Source: Prevotellaceae bacterium UBA1746
GTDB taxonomy: Bacteria; Bacteroidota; Bacteroidia; Bacteroidales; Bacteroidaceae
Length of the DNA stretch: 13,466 bases
Direction of reading: 5' to 3'
Assembly (NCBI GenBank): GCA_002314875.1
Contig: DCHS01000046.1
Coordinates: 69,888-83,353 of the forward strand
Position numbers and translations under genes: made by a program. A model generated the notes under the pieces. The model was not told where the DNA came from, made no database searches, and saw only the letters and a list, made by a program, of their open reading frames with translations. Position 1 is the first letter of the stretch; each line of letters begins with the position of its first letter. Positions 7,193 to 13,038 of the stretch are shown piece after piece.

Positions 7193-7588
7193 TTAATATA
7201 CGTAGCAAAGAACCTCACCACCAATCTTGAGGGCGGCAGCTTCCTTGTCAGTCATTACACCTTTGGAAGTGGAAATGATAGCAATTCCAAGTCCGTTAAT
7301 TACGCGGGGCATCTCACGATAGCCAGTGTACTTACGCATACCGGGGGTGGAGACACGCTTGAGGCTCTTGATTGCACTAACCTTAGTCTGGGGGTTGTAC
7401 TTGAGAGCGATCTTGATGGTTCCCTGAGGACCATCTTCCTCAAACTTGAAGTTGAGGATATAACCCTTGTCGAAGAGGATCTTGGTGATATCCTTCTTCA
7501 AATTAGAAGCGGGGACCTCTACAACGCGGTGCTTTGCCTGGATGGCATTGCGAAGGCGGGTGAGGTAGTCTGCTATAGGATCAGTCAT
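7193..7588 (-). CDS. rpsH: 30S ribosomal protein S8
   Basis: S8 is a primary binder of 16S rRNA helix 21; in E. coli it also represses the spc operon by binding its own mRNA. It has 131 residues. The N-terminal domain begins MTDPIADYLTRLRNAIQAKH with the usual NAI helix. YILNFKFEEDGPQGTIKIAL follows, and the C-terminal domain includes RVSTPGMRKYTGYREMP and the diagnostic ISTSKGVMTDKEAAALKIGG. In this genome it is preceded by an unusually wide 122-base spacer with a hairpin, a terminator-like element and a palindrome. That makes it the most plausible gene of the cluster to be set by a local RNA control element, though this is inference. Confidence 0.98.
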   Translation of the reverse strand: MTDPIADYLTRLRNAIQAKHRVVEVPASNLKKDITKILFDKGYILNFKFEEDGPQGTIKIALKYNPQTKVSAIKSLKRVSTPGMRKYTGYREMPRVINGLGIAIISTSKGVMTDKEAAALKIGGEVLCYVY

Positions 7589-7710
7589 TATTGTGAATTT
7601 GTTTAATTTATCGGGATATCCCGACAGTGTTAAAAAATAAAGAAATTACTTCTTTCCGGGGTTTCCGGGCATGCCGGACTTTCCGGCCCAATTTGTTTTG
7701 TTGTGAAGAA
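7589..7710 (-). promoter_or_regulatory. Structured rpsN-rpsH spacer: GC-rich hairpin, terminator-like element, palindrome
   Basis: This 122-base spacer holds three structures in order of transcription. The first is a GCCGGA-AAG-TCCGGC hairpin (7673-7687), within a run where CCGGAAA recurs three times. The second is a weak A/T stem AAAGAA-GTAAT-TTCTTT followed by six T (7632-7655). The third is the perfect 14-base palindrome TCGGGATATCCCGA (7611-7624), which ends 22 bases before the rpsH start. No Bacteroides-type promoter (TTG at -33, TAnnTTTG at -7) is visible. An attenuator, an S8-binding operator or a processing site all fit; none is shown. Confidence 0.4.
7632..7655 (-). terminator. Weak intrinsic-terminator-like hairpin with U-run
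   Basis: On the minus strand AAAGAA pairs with TTCTTT across a five-base loop, and the sequence continues A then TTTTTT. The stem is only six pairs and has one G-C pair, so as a terminator it would be inefficient. Partial termination or a 3'-end processing site within the spc operon is possible. Its position, in the middle of an essential operon, argues against full termination. Confidence 0.25.
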
Positions 7711-8010
7711 TTACCAGCTAGCCTTCTTTACACCGGGGATGAGACCGGCAGAAGCCATCTCACGGAACTGGATACGGCTGAGACCGAAGAGGCGGATATA
7801 ACCCTTGGGACGACCGGTGATCTTGCAGCGGTTGTGGAGACGGATGGGGTTGGCGTTGCGGGGGATCTTCTGGAGCTTCTGTGCTGCTTCGTATGCTTCT
7901 TCGGGTTCACCGTGGTTTACGATGTCCTTGAGAGCTGCACGCTTTGCAGCATACTTTGCAACGAGCTTGGCGCGCTTTACTTCGCGGGCCTTCATTGATT
8001 CTTTTGCCAT
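7711..8010 (-). CDS. rpsN: 30S ribosomal protein S14, zinc-free type
   Basis: S14 is a late-binding protein of the 30S head next to S3, S10 and S19. It has 99 residues, the longer C-minus form; the zinc-binding form is about 61. The N-terminal half (MAKESMKAREVKRAKLVAKY and the KRAALKDIV segment) is a helical extension not found in the zinc form. The conserved C-terminal half has NPIRLHNRCKITGRPKGYIR then LSRIQFREMASAGLIPGVKK and ends KASW. Only one cysteine remains where the zinc form has four ligands. It lies 9 bases after rplE and is followed by the unusually wide structured spacer before rpsH. Confidence 0.98.
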   Translation of the reverse strand: MAKESMKAREVKRAKLVAKYAAKRAALKDIVNHGEPEEAYEAAQKLQKIPRNANPIRLHNRCKITGRPKGYIRLFGLSRIQFREMASAGLIPGVKKASW

Positions 8011-8019
8011 AGAACTTTA

Positions 8020-8574
8020 TTAGTTGTTTTTAGCGTTCTTGAAGGGGAGACCGAACATCTTGAGAAGTTCATAACCTTCTTCGTCGGTCTGAGCGGTAGT
8101 AACGAAAGTGATGTTCATACCGAGGATGCGGTCGATAGTATCGATGTTGATCTCGGGGAAGATGATCTGCTCGGTGATACCGAGGGTATAGTTACCACGG
8201 CCATCGAACTTGCTCTCGATACCCTTGAAGTCGCGGATACGGGGAAGAGCAACGCGTACGAGCTTCTCGAGGAATTCATACATACGCTCGCGGCGGAGAG
8301 TTACCATAACGCCGATAGGCATCTTCTTACGAAGCTTGAACTGGGCAACGTCCTTCTTTGAGAAAGTAGCAACAGCCTTCTGACCAGTGATGGTGGTGAG
8401 CTCGTTGATTGCTACGTCGATGATCTTCTTGTCAGCGGTAGCCATACCGAGACCCTGGTTGATAACGATCTTCTTGAGGACGGGAATCTGCATAGTGGAG
8501 GAGTAACCAAACTTCTCCTTGAGGGCGGGAGCAATGCGCTCCTGATAGTCATTCTTGAGTTGTGCGGTATTCAT
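8020..8574 (-). CDS. rplE: 50S ribosomal protein L5
   Basis: L5 binds 5S rRNA, forms the B1b bridge with S13 and touches the P-site tRNA. The product is 184 residues, close to the usual 179-187. It begins MNTAQLKNDYQERIAPALKE and has the family blocks QIPVLKKIVINQGLG (about 28-42), TTITGQKAVATFSKKDVAQF and KLRKKMPIGVMVTLRRERMY. The C-terminal region GRGNYTLGITEQIIFPEI contains the L5 signature, followed by the G-M-N-I-T-F-V-T strand. It begins 2 bases after the rplX stop. A GAGGAG stretch inside the 3' end of rplX, 9 bases upstream of the ATG, is the only good Shine-Dalgarno-like sequence I noticed in the window. Confidence 0.98.
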   Translation of the reverse strand: MNTAQLKNDYQERIAPALKEKFGYSSTMQIPVLKKIVINQGLGMATADKKIIDVAINELTTITGQKAVATFSKKDVAQFKLRKKMPIGVMVTLRRERMYEFLEKLVRVALPRIRDFKGIESKFDGRGNYTLGITEQIIFPEINIDTIDRILGMNITFVTTAQTDEEGYELLKMFGLPFKNAKNN

Positions 8575-8576
8575 TC

Positions 8577-8891
8577 TTAAATCTCCTCACCGGACTTTTT
8601 AGCGTAGCGTACCTTCTTGCCGTCAACAAACTTGTGACCAACGCGGGTGGGCTTGCCAGACTTGGGGTCTACTACGTTCAGGTTTGAAATATGGATGGGG
8701 GCTTCAACAGTTACGAAACCACCTTGAGGATTCTGGGCACTGGGCTTCTGGCTCTTCTGAACCATATTGATACCCTCTACGACAGCACGCTGCTTGTCAA
8801 CGATAACGCGGGTTACCTTACCGGTCTTACCCTTATCCTTGCCAGCGAGAACTGCAACGGTATCGCCCTTCTTGATATGTAACTTACTCAT
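8577..8891 (-). CDS. rplX: 50S ribosomal protein L24
   Basis: L24 is an assembly initiator near the exit of the peptide tunnel. It has 104 residues and starts MSKLHIKKGDTVAVLAGKDK, which is the KOW motif (about 5-33) including the conserved GKDKGKTGKV. The central block is VEGINMVQKSQKPSAQNPQG, followed by EAPIHISNLNVVDPKSGKPT, both characteristic of the family. The C-terminus YAKKSGEEI is the usual end in Bacteroidota. It lies 26 bases after rplN, with an A/T-rich leader (CTCAAATATG), and its stop is 2 bases from rplE, so the two are probably coupled. Confidence 0.98.
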   Translation of the reverse strand: MSKLHIKKGDTVAVLAGKDKGKTGKVTRVIVDKQRAVVEGINMVQKSQKPSAQNPQGGFVTVEAPIHISNLNVVDPKSGKPTRVGHKFVDGKKVRYAKKSGEEI

Positions 8892-8917
8892 ATTTGAGAT
8901 TTGAGTCTTAATAATGA

Positions 8918-9283
8918 TTAAAGTACTTCAGGTGCCAGAGATACGACCTTCATGTTCACTGCACGAAGTTCACGTGCTACGGGGCCGAAGATACGGCTAC
9001 CGCGAAGTTCACCAGCGTTGTTGAGGAGAACGCAAGCGTTGTCATCAAAACGGATATATGAACCGTCAGCGCGACGAATTTCTTTCTTAGTGCGAACGAT
9101 GAGGGCCTTTGATACAGCACCCTTCTTGATTTCACTGGAGGGAATCACGTTCTTGATTGCAACAACGATGATGTCACCTACAGAAGCATAGCGACGCTTG
9201 GTACCACCAAGGACGCGGATACAGAGTGCCTCACGGGCACCGCTGTTATCACATACGGTTAATCTAGATTCAGCTTGGATCAT
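8918..9283 (-). CDS. rplN: 50S ribosomal protein L14
   Basis: L14 sits at the subunit interface and forms bridges B5 and B8 with 16S rRNA; it is also the docking site of the silencing factor RsfS. The product is 121 residues, one residue from the standard length. It starts MIQAESRLTVCDNSGAREAL, with the L14 signature NSGA at about 13-16. KRRYASVGDIIVVAIKNVIP follows, then VSKALIVRTKKEIRRADGSY, FDDNACVLLNN and GSRIFGPVARELR, all family blocks. It begins 2 bases after rpsQ and ends 26 bases before rplX. Confidence 0.98.
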   Translation of the reverse strand: MIQAESRLTVCDNSGAREALCIRVLGGTKRRYASVGDIIVVAIKNVIPSSEIKKGAVSKALIVRTKKEIRRADGSYIRFDDNACVLLNNAGELRGSRIFGPVARELRAVNMKVVSLAPEVL

Positions 9284-9285
9284 AA

Positions 9286-9540
9286 TTACTTAGCTCTTTC
9301 TACGATTTCAACTAATCTCCAACGCTTGGTCTTGCTCAAAGGACGAGTTTCCATAATGAGTACGGTATCGCCGACATTGCTGTCGTTCTTTTCGTCGTGA
9401 GCGTGATACTTCTTGGTCTTGGAGACGAACTTACCATAAATGGGGTGCTTTTCCTTGAACTTAGCAGCTACTACGATGGTCTTGTCCATCTTGTTGCTAG
9501 TTACAACACCCTGGCGGGTCTTTCTTAAATTTCTTTCCAT
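9286..9540 (-). CDS. rpsQ: 30S ribosomal protein S17
   Basis: S17 is a primary binder of the 16S rRNA 5' domain with an OB-fold. It has 84 residues and starts MERNLRKTRQGVVTSNKMDK, the Bacteroidales form of the family opening, with KTIVVAAKFKEKHPIYGKFV next. The loop KTKKYHAHDEKNDSNVGDTV carries the conserved H-D-E, and the signature METRPLSKTKRWRLVEIVER closes the fold. It is 2 bases from rplN, with which it is probably coupled. Upstream is an unusual 165-base spacer to rpmC containing repeated DNA and a hairpin, whereas most other junctions in this cluster are under 40 bases. Confidence 0.98.
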   Translation of the reverse strand: MERNLRKTRQGVVTSNKMDKTIVVAAKFKEKHPIYGKFVSKTKKYHAHDEKNDSNVGDTVLIMETRPLSKTKRWRLVEIVERAK

Positions 9541-9561
9541 CTGGAGTCAATATTTAAAAGT

Positions 9562-9601
9562 GTGTCTTGCAGGTTTTGCGCCTGATGCCTTGGAGCTTGA
9601 C
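9562..9601. repeat. Imperfect direct repeat, copy 2
   Basis: This 40-base copy begins GTGTCTTG and ends GGAGCTTGAC on the plus strand. The partner at 9655-9692 (38 bases) has the same 8-base and 10-base ends. The middles are only partly alike (GCGCCTGATGCC against GCCCTCAGGCTTC). The two copies are 53 bases apart. A local duplication followed by drift is the simple reading; paired protein-binding sites on the mRNA are an alternative. Confidence 0.5.
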
Positions 9602-9608
9602 GTCCACT

Positions 9609-9624
9609 ACCCGATCGGGCGGGT
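9609..9624. promoter_or_regulatory. Small hairpin in the rpmC-rpsQ spacer
   Basis: ACCCG pairs with CGGGT across a six-base loop, and the nested CCCGATCGGG (9610-9619) is itself a perfect palindrome. It lies between the two direct repeats. No T-run follows on the minus strand, so it is not an intrinsic terminator. Confidence 0.3.
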
Positions 9625-9654
9625 TCATCATTTACTCTTCATCAGCAGCCTGTC

Positions 9655-9692
9655 GTGTCTTGGGCGGAGCCCTCAGGCTTCAGGAGCTTGAC
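9655..9692. repeat. Imperfect direct repeat, copy 1
   Basis: This is the upstream copy in transcription order, 38 bases with ends GTGTCTTG and GGAGCTTGAC on the plus strand, matching the copy at 9562-9601. It starts 13 bases after the rpmC stop on the coding strand. Its CCTGAAGCCTGAGG core resembles, but does not equal, the GCCTGAAGGC motif in the rpsD-rpoA spacer. Confidence 0.5.
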
Positions 9693-9705
9693 CTTGGGAC
9701 GGGAT

Positions 9706-9891
9706 TTACTTTTCGTTGAGCACAGTCTTCATGCGTGCGATGGTACGACGAAGAGACTTGATCTGTGCAGTATTCTCAAGAGGAGAGATGCTGTGGTTGA
9801 GGCGCATCTGATTGTACTGAGCCTCAGCGGTAGCTACGCGTTCAGCGAGCTCACCGTTTGCTTTCAATTCACGGATTTCTGCAATTTTCAT
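9706..9891 (-). CDS. rpmC: 50S ribosomal protein L29
   Basis: L29 is a small helical hairpin beside the exit tunnel that, with L23, forms the docking site for SRP and trigger factor. From ATG at 9891 it has 61 residues, starting MKIAEIRELKANGELAERVA. The second helix carries SPLENTAQIKSLRRTIARMK (about 38-57), the most conserved L29 stretch, and the protein ends TVLNEK. A TTG at 9897 would extend it by two residues, but the family starts at MKIAEI, so the ATG is preferred. The gene begins 2 bases after the rplP stop. Downstream is an atypical 165-base spacer before rpsQ. Relative to Bacteroides L29, the C-terminus looks a few residues shorter from memory. Confidence 0.96.
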   Translation of the reverse strand: MKIAEIRELKANGELAERVATAEAQYNQMRLNHSISPLENTAQIKSLRRTIARMKTVLNEK

Positions 9892-9893
9892 AA

Positions 9894-10319
9894 TCAAGCG
9901 TTTTTGTCGTAATCGTGTCTAACAATGAACTTTGTGGTCACGGGAAGCTTCTGTGCTGCGAGGCGAAGTGCTTCCTTTGCAATCTCAAAGGGTACACCAT
10001 CGATTTCGAAGATGATACGACCGGGGGTGATGGGGAATACGTAACCTACGGGGTCACCCTTACCTTTACCCATTCGGACGTCAGCAGGCTTCTTAGTGAT
10101 GGGTTTATCGGGGAAGATGCGGATCCAGCTCTGTCCCTCACGCTGCATGTAACGGGTCATAGCGACACGGGCAGCTTCAATCTGGCGACCGGTGATCCAG
10201 TGCGTATCGAGGCTCTTGATACCAAAGCTACCGAAAGCAAGCTGGTTACCGCGCTGGGCATTACCCTTGCAGCGGCCTTTTTGCGGTCTGCGATATTTTG
10301 TTCTTTTAGGCTGTAACAT
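9894..10319 (-). CDS. rplP: 50S ribosomal protein L16
   Basis: L16 contacts the A-site tRNA elbow and helps organise the peptidyl-transferase centre late in 50S assembly. The product is 141 residues. It starts MLQPKRTKYRRPQKGRCKGN, with the basic tail that reaches into rRNA. Next come LAFGSFGIKSLDTHWITGRQ and RYMQREGQSWIRIFPDKPIT. VRMGKGKGDPVGYVFPITPG contains Arg82, equivalent to the arginine hydroxylated in E. coli. The stop TGA is 2 bases from the rpmC start, and 22 bases separate it from rpsC, so it is tightly linked in the S10 operon. Confidence 0.98.
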   Translation of the reverse strand: MLQPKRTKYRRPQKGRCKGNAQRGNQLAFGSFGIKSLDTHWITGRQIEAARVAMTRYMQREGQSWIRIFPDKPITKKPADVRMGKGKGDPVGYVFPITPGRIIFEIDGVPFEIAKEALRLAAQKLPVTTKFIVRHDYDKNA

Positions 10320-10341
10320 AATTTACTACAGAAGAGAAGAA

Positions 10342-11082
10342 TTAACGATTATTGTTTCTTTTGTTGCGGTTTTCGCGACGATCACCGCGACGATCACCGC
10401 GACCTTCGCGACGACCATTCTCCTTTTCAGGAGTGAAGTTAGGTGCAAGGTCCTTCTTGCCGTAAACTTCGCCACGGCAGATCCAAACCTTAATACCGAG
10501 GATACCAACCTTGGTGAGTGCTTCGGTCTGGCAGTAGTCGATGTCTGCACGGAAAGTGTGGAGAGGAGTACGTCCTTCCTTGAACATTTCCTTGCGAGCC
10601 ATTTCTGCGCCATTCAGACGACCGCAGATCTGTACCTTGATACCTTCAGCACCCTGACGCATTGCATTTGCAATAGCCATCTTGATGGCGCGGCGGTAAG
10701 CGATCTTGCCTTCGATCTGACGAGCGATGCTCTTACCTACGATATTAGCGTCGAGGTCGGGTCTCTTTACTTCGAATACATTGATCTGAACATCCTTATC
10801 GGTGATCTTCTTCAATTCTTCCTTGAGCTTGTCAACTTCCTGACCACTCTTACCAATGATGAAACCGGGGCGTGCGGTGCATACAGTGATGGTAATGAGT
10901 TTGGGAGTGCGCTCGATAACGATGCGGCTTACAGAAGCCTTAGCGAGGCGAGCATCGAGGTACTTGCGGATTTTGCTATCCTCGAGGATATTGTCGCCAA
11001 AGTTGTCGCCACCGAACCAGTTGGAGTCCCAACCGCGGATGATACCAAGTCGGTTAGCGATAGGATTTACTTTCTGTCCCAT
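10342..11082 (-). CDS. rpsC: 30S ribosomal protein S3 with basic C-terminal tail
   Basis: S3 lies at the mRNA entry tunnel with S4 and S5 and has helicase-like activity on structured mRNA. It has 246 residues. The N-terminal domain starts MGQKVNPIANRLGIIRGWDS, the KH domain has the GxxG loop IIGKSG at 75-80, and the C-terminal domain contains GRLNGAEMARKE (154-165) and ILGIKVWICRGEVYGKKD (194-211). Residues 219-246 form a low-complexity tail rich in Arg, Gly, Asn and Asp, encoded in part by a tandem 12-base repeat at 10374-10403. Tails of this kind occur in other Bacteroidota S3 proteins. The gene is 16 bases downstream of rplV and 22 bases before rplP. Confidence 0.98.
   Translation of the reverse strand: MGQKVNPIANRLGIIRGWDSNWFGGDNFGDNILEDSKIRKYLDARLAKASVSRIVIERTPKLITITVCTARPGFIIGKSGQEVDKLKEELKKITDKDVQINVFEVKRPDLDANIVGKSIARQIEGKIAYRRAIKMAIANAMRQGAEGIKVQICGRLNGAEMARKEMFKEGRTPLHTFRADIDYCQTEALTKVGILGIKVWICRGEVYGKKDLAPNFTPEKENGRREGRGDRRGDRRENRNKRNNNR
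10374..10403. repeat. 12-base tandem repeat in the S3 tail
   Basis: On the plus strand CGCGACGATCAC occurs twice in a row (10374-10397), followed by a partial third copy CGCGAC (10398-10403). A related CGCGACGAC follows at 10407-10415. It encodes Gly-Asp-Arg-Arg type repeats in the tail of S3. The unit is four codons, so copy-number change would keep the frame. Confidence 0.75.
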
Positions 11083-11098
11083 TGTTTACTGTATATTA

Positions 11099-11497
11099 TT
11101 AATCATTGGTTTTTGTGCCCACGAAGATGGCAACGTGGTTTGAACGCTTGCGGATTCTGTAACCGCGGCCCTGGGGTGCGGGACGCATGCGCTTCATGGT
11201 AGCGCCGCCGTCGCACTGGATGCGGGTTACGAACAATTCGCCTTCTTCAGCCTTGCGGCCATTTTTCTGCTCCCAGTTTGCAATTGCGGAGCGGAGCAGC
11301 TTTTCGAGATCAACAGCAGCGTGCTTCTTGTTGAAGTGCAGGGTGCTGAGTGCTCGGTTCACCTCCATGCCGCGTACGAGGTCTACAACGTAGCGCATCT
11401 TGCGGGGGCTGGAGGGGCAATTCTGCAATTTTGCAAAATACTGGGTCTTGAGAGCCTCCTTACGAGCTAAGGCGGCATTTCTTTTTCTTGCTCCCAT
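11099..11497 (-). CDS. rplV: 50S ribosomal protein L22
   Basis: L22 lines the peptide exit tunnel; its long beta-hairpin touches all domains of 23S rRNA and can change macrolide sensitivity. The product is 132 residues. It begins MGARKRNAALARKEALKTQY, then the conserved LQNCPSSPRKMRYVVDLVRG, the ALSTLHFNKKHAAVDLEKLL helix and the hairpin with ATMKRMRPAPQGRGYRIRKR at about 99-118. The N-terminal extension and final VGTKTND are typical of Bacteroidota as I recall. The hairpin region looks normal, with no evident resistance deletion. It is preceded by an A/T-rich 89-base spacer and followed by rpsC after 16 bases. Confidence 0.98.
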   Translation of the reverse strand: MGARKRNAALARKEALKTQYFAKLQNCPSSPRKMRYVVDLVRGMEVNRALSTLHFNKKHAAVDLEKLLRSAIANWEQKNGRKAEEGELFVTRIQCDGGATMKRMRPAPQGRGYRIRKRSNHVAIFVGTKTND

Positions 11498-11547
11498 TAT
11501 TTATGGATATTGTTTTATTTCTGGATTGATTTGTTTTTGTGGTCCCT

Positions 11548-11562
11548 TATATATAATATATA
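11548..11562. promoter_or_regulatory. A/T palindrome in the rpsS-rplV spacer
   Basis: TATATATAATATATA is an almost complete palindrome with a single central A, giving seven A-T pairs on each side. The 89-base spacer around it (11498-11586) holds no gene. A transcript hairpin of this type would be weak. The spacer also carries one of the three AGTGTGTC octamers (11567-11574). I see no convincing -7 TAnnTTTG match. Confidence 0.25.
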
Positions 11563-11586
11563 GAGGAGTGTGTCTTTGCTGGTGGC

Positions 11587-11853
11587 TTACTTCTTCTTAC
11601 CGCCGTGACCACCGAACTTGCGAGTGGGTGCAAACTCACCGAGCTTGTGACCTACCATGTTTTCGGTTACGTATACGGGGATGAACTTATTGCCGTTGTG
11701 TACTGCTACGGTGTGGCCTACGAAGTCGGGGCTGATCATAGAAGCACGTGACCAAGTCTTGACAACAGTCTTCTTGCCACTCTCGTTCATAGCGAGAATT
11801 CTCTTCTCGAGAGAGACAGCAATGAAAGGACCTTTCTTAAGAGAACGACTCAT
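11587..11853 (-). CDS. rpsS: 30S ribosomal protein S19
   Basis: S19 binds with S13 on the 30S head and contacts the A-site finger of 23S rRNA. It has 88 residues, starting MSRSLKKGPFIAVSLEKRIL. The family block KTVVKTWSRASMISPDFVGH at about 28-47 is complete. The C-terminal signature HKLGEFAPTRKFGGHGGKKK closes it. It is 21 bases downstream of rplB and is followed by an unusual 89-base spacer before rplV, wider than the neighbours in this cluster. The ATG at 11853 follows an A-rich leader ending GCAATATG. Confidence 0.98.
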   Translation of the reverse strand: MSRSLKKGPFIAVSLEKRILAMNESGKKTVVKTWSRASMISPDFVGHTVAVHNGNKFIPVYVTENMVGHKLGEFAPTRKFGGHGGKKK

Positions 11854-11874
11854 ATTGCGATTCTGTTAAAGGGA

Positions 11875-12699
<825 letters not shown>

Positions 12700-12708
12700 T
12701 GTTTATAA

Positions 12709-12999
12709 TTAGATATTGCTGTAGAAATCGATGGTCTCACCGTCCTTGACGGTAACGATTGCCTTCTTGAAGGCGTTGGTGCGACCCTTGAGGAGACCGG
12801 CACGGGTGTAGCGGCTCTTGTTCTTACCTGCATAACGCATGGTGTTAACAGCGACAACTTTTACGCCGTAAAGAGCTTCTACCTCAGCTGCGATCTGAAG
12901 CTTGTTTGCCTCGGGCTTCACGATGAAGCCGTACTTGTTCTGAGCCTCAGTGATGTCGGTCATCTTCTCGGTAACGAGGGGTTTGATGATGAATGCCAT
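12709..12999 (-). CDS. rplW: 50S ribosomal protein L23
   Basis: L23 sits at the exit of the tunnel and binds trigger factor and SRP. The protein has 96 residues, starting MAFIIKPLVTEKMTDITEAQ, where KPLVTEK is the N-terminal part of the L23 fold. NKYGFIVKPEANKLQIAAEV is the central helix and strand. GVKVVAVNTMRYAGKNKSRY and the basic GLLKGRTNAFKKAIVTVKDG belong to the rRNA-binding face, and it ends DFYSNI. It lies 39 bases downstream of rplD and 9 bases before rplB, the conserved L4-L23-L2 order. Confidence 0.97.
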   Translation of the reverse strand: MAFIIKPLVTEKMTDITEAQNKYGFIVKPEANKLQIAAEVEALYGVKVVAVNTMRYAGKNKSRYTRAGLLKGRTNAFKKAIVTVKDGETIDFYSNI

Positions 13000-13038
13000 A
13001 ACTTTCTTTATTATTAATTAATGAGGTTATGTTACTGA

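Larger units (their letters stand above)
9541..9705 (-). other. 165-base rpmC-rpsQ spacer, no confirmed gene
   Basis: This is the widest gap in the window. It contains a pair of imperfect direct repeats (9655-9692 and 9562-9601), a short hairpin (9609-9624) and no recognisable promoter. Two short open frames exist: 21 codons continuing past the rpmC stop in the +1 frame (9642-9707), and a 25-codon ATG frame (9554-9631). Neither matches a family I recognise. The base composition is richer in G and C than that of other spacers here and looks closer to coding DNA. Confidence 0.5.

Noticed and set aside
6833..7606. A 257-codon plus-strand open frame opposite rplF and rpsH
   Set aside because: It is antisense to two conserved genes and spans their spacer; no recognisable motif.
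7632..7655. Strong operon-ending terminator between rpsN and rpsH
   Set aside because: The stem has six pairs with only one G-C pair. Essential spc genes follow with no visible promoter, so complete termination is unlikely; kept only as a weak element.
9891..9897. TTG start for rpmC overlapping the rplP stop
   Set aside because: The L29 family begins MKIAEI, which is given by the ATG at 9891.
10192..11202. A 336-codon plus-strand open frame across rplP, rpsC and part of rplV
   Set aside because: It is antisense to three clearly recognised ribosomal genes. Highly expressed genes that avoid TTA, CTA and TCA codons leave long open antisense frames, and the translation resembles no protein family I know.
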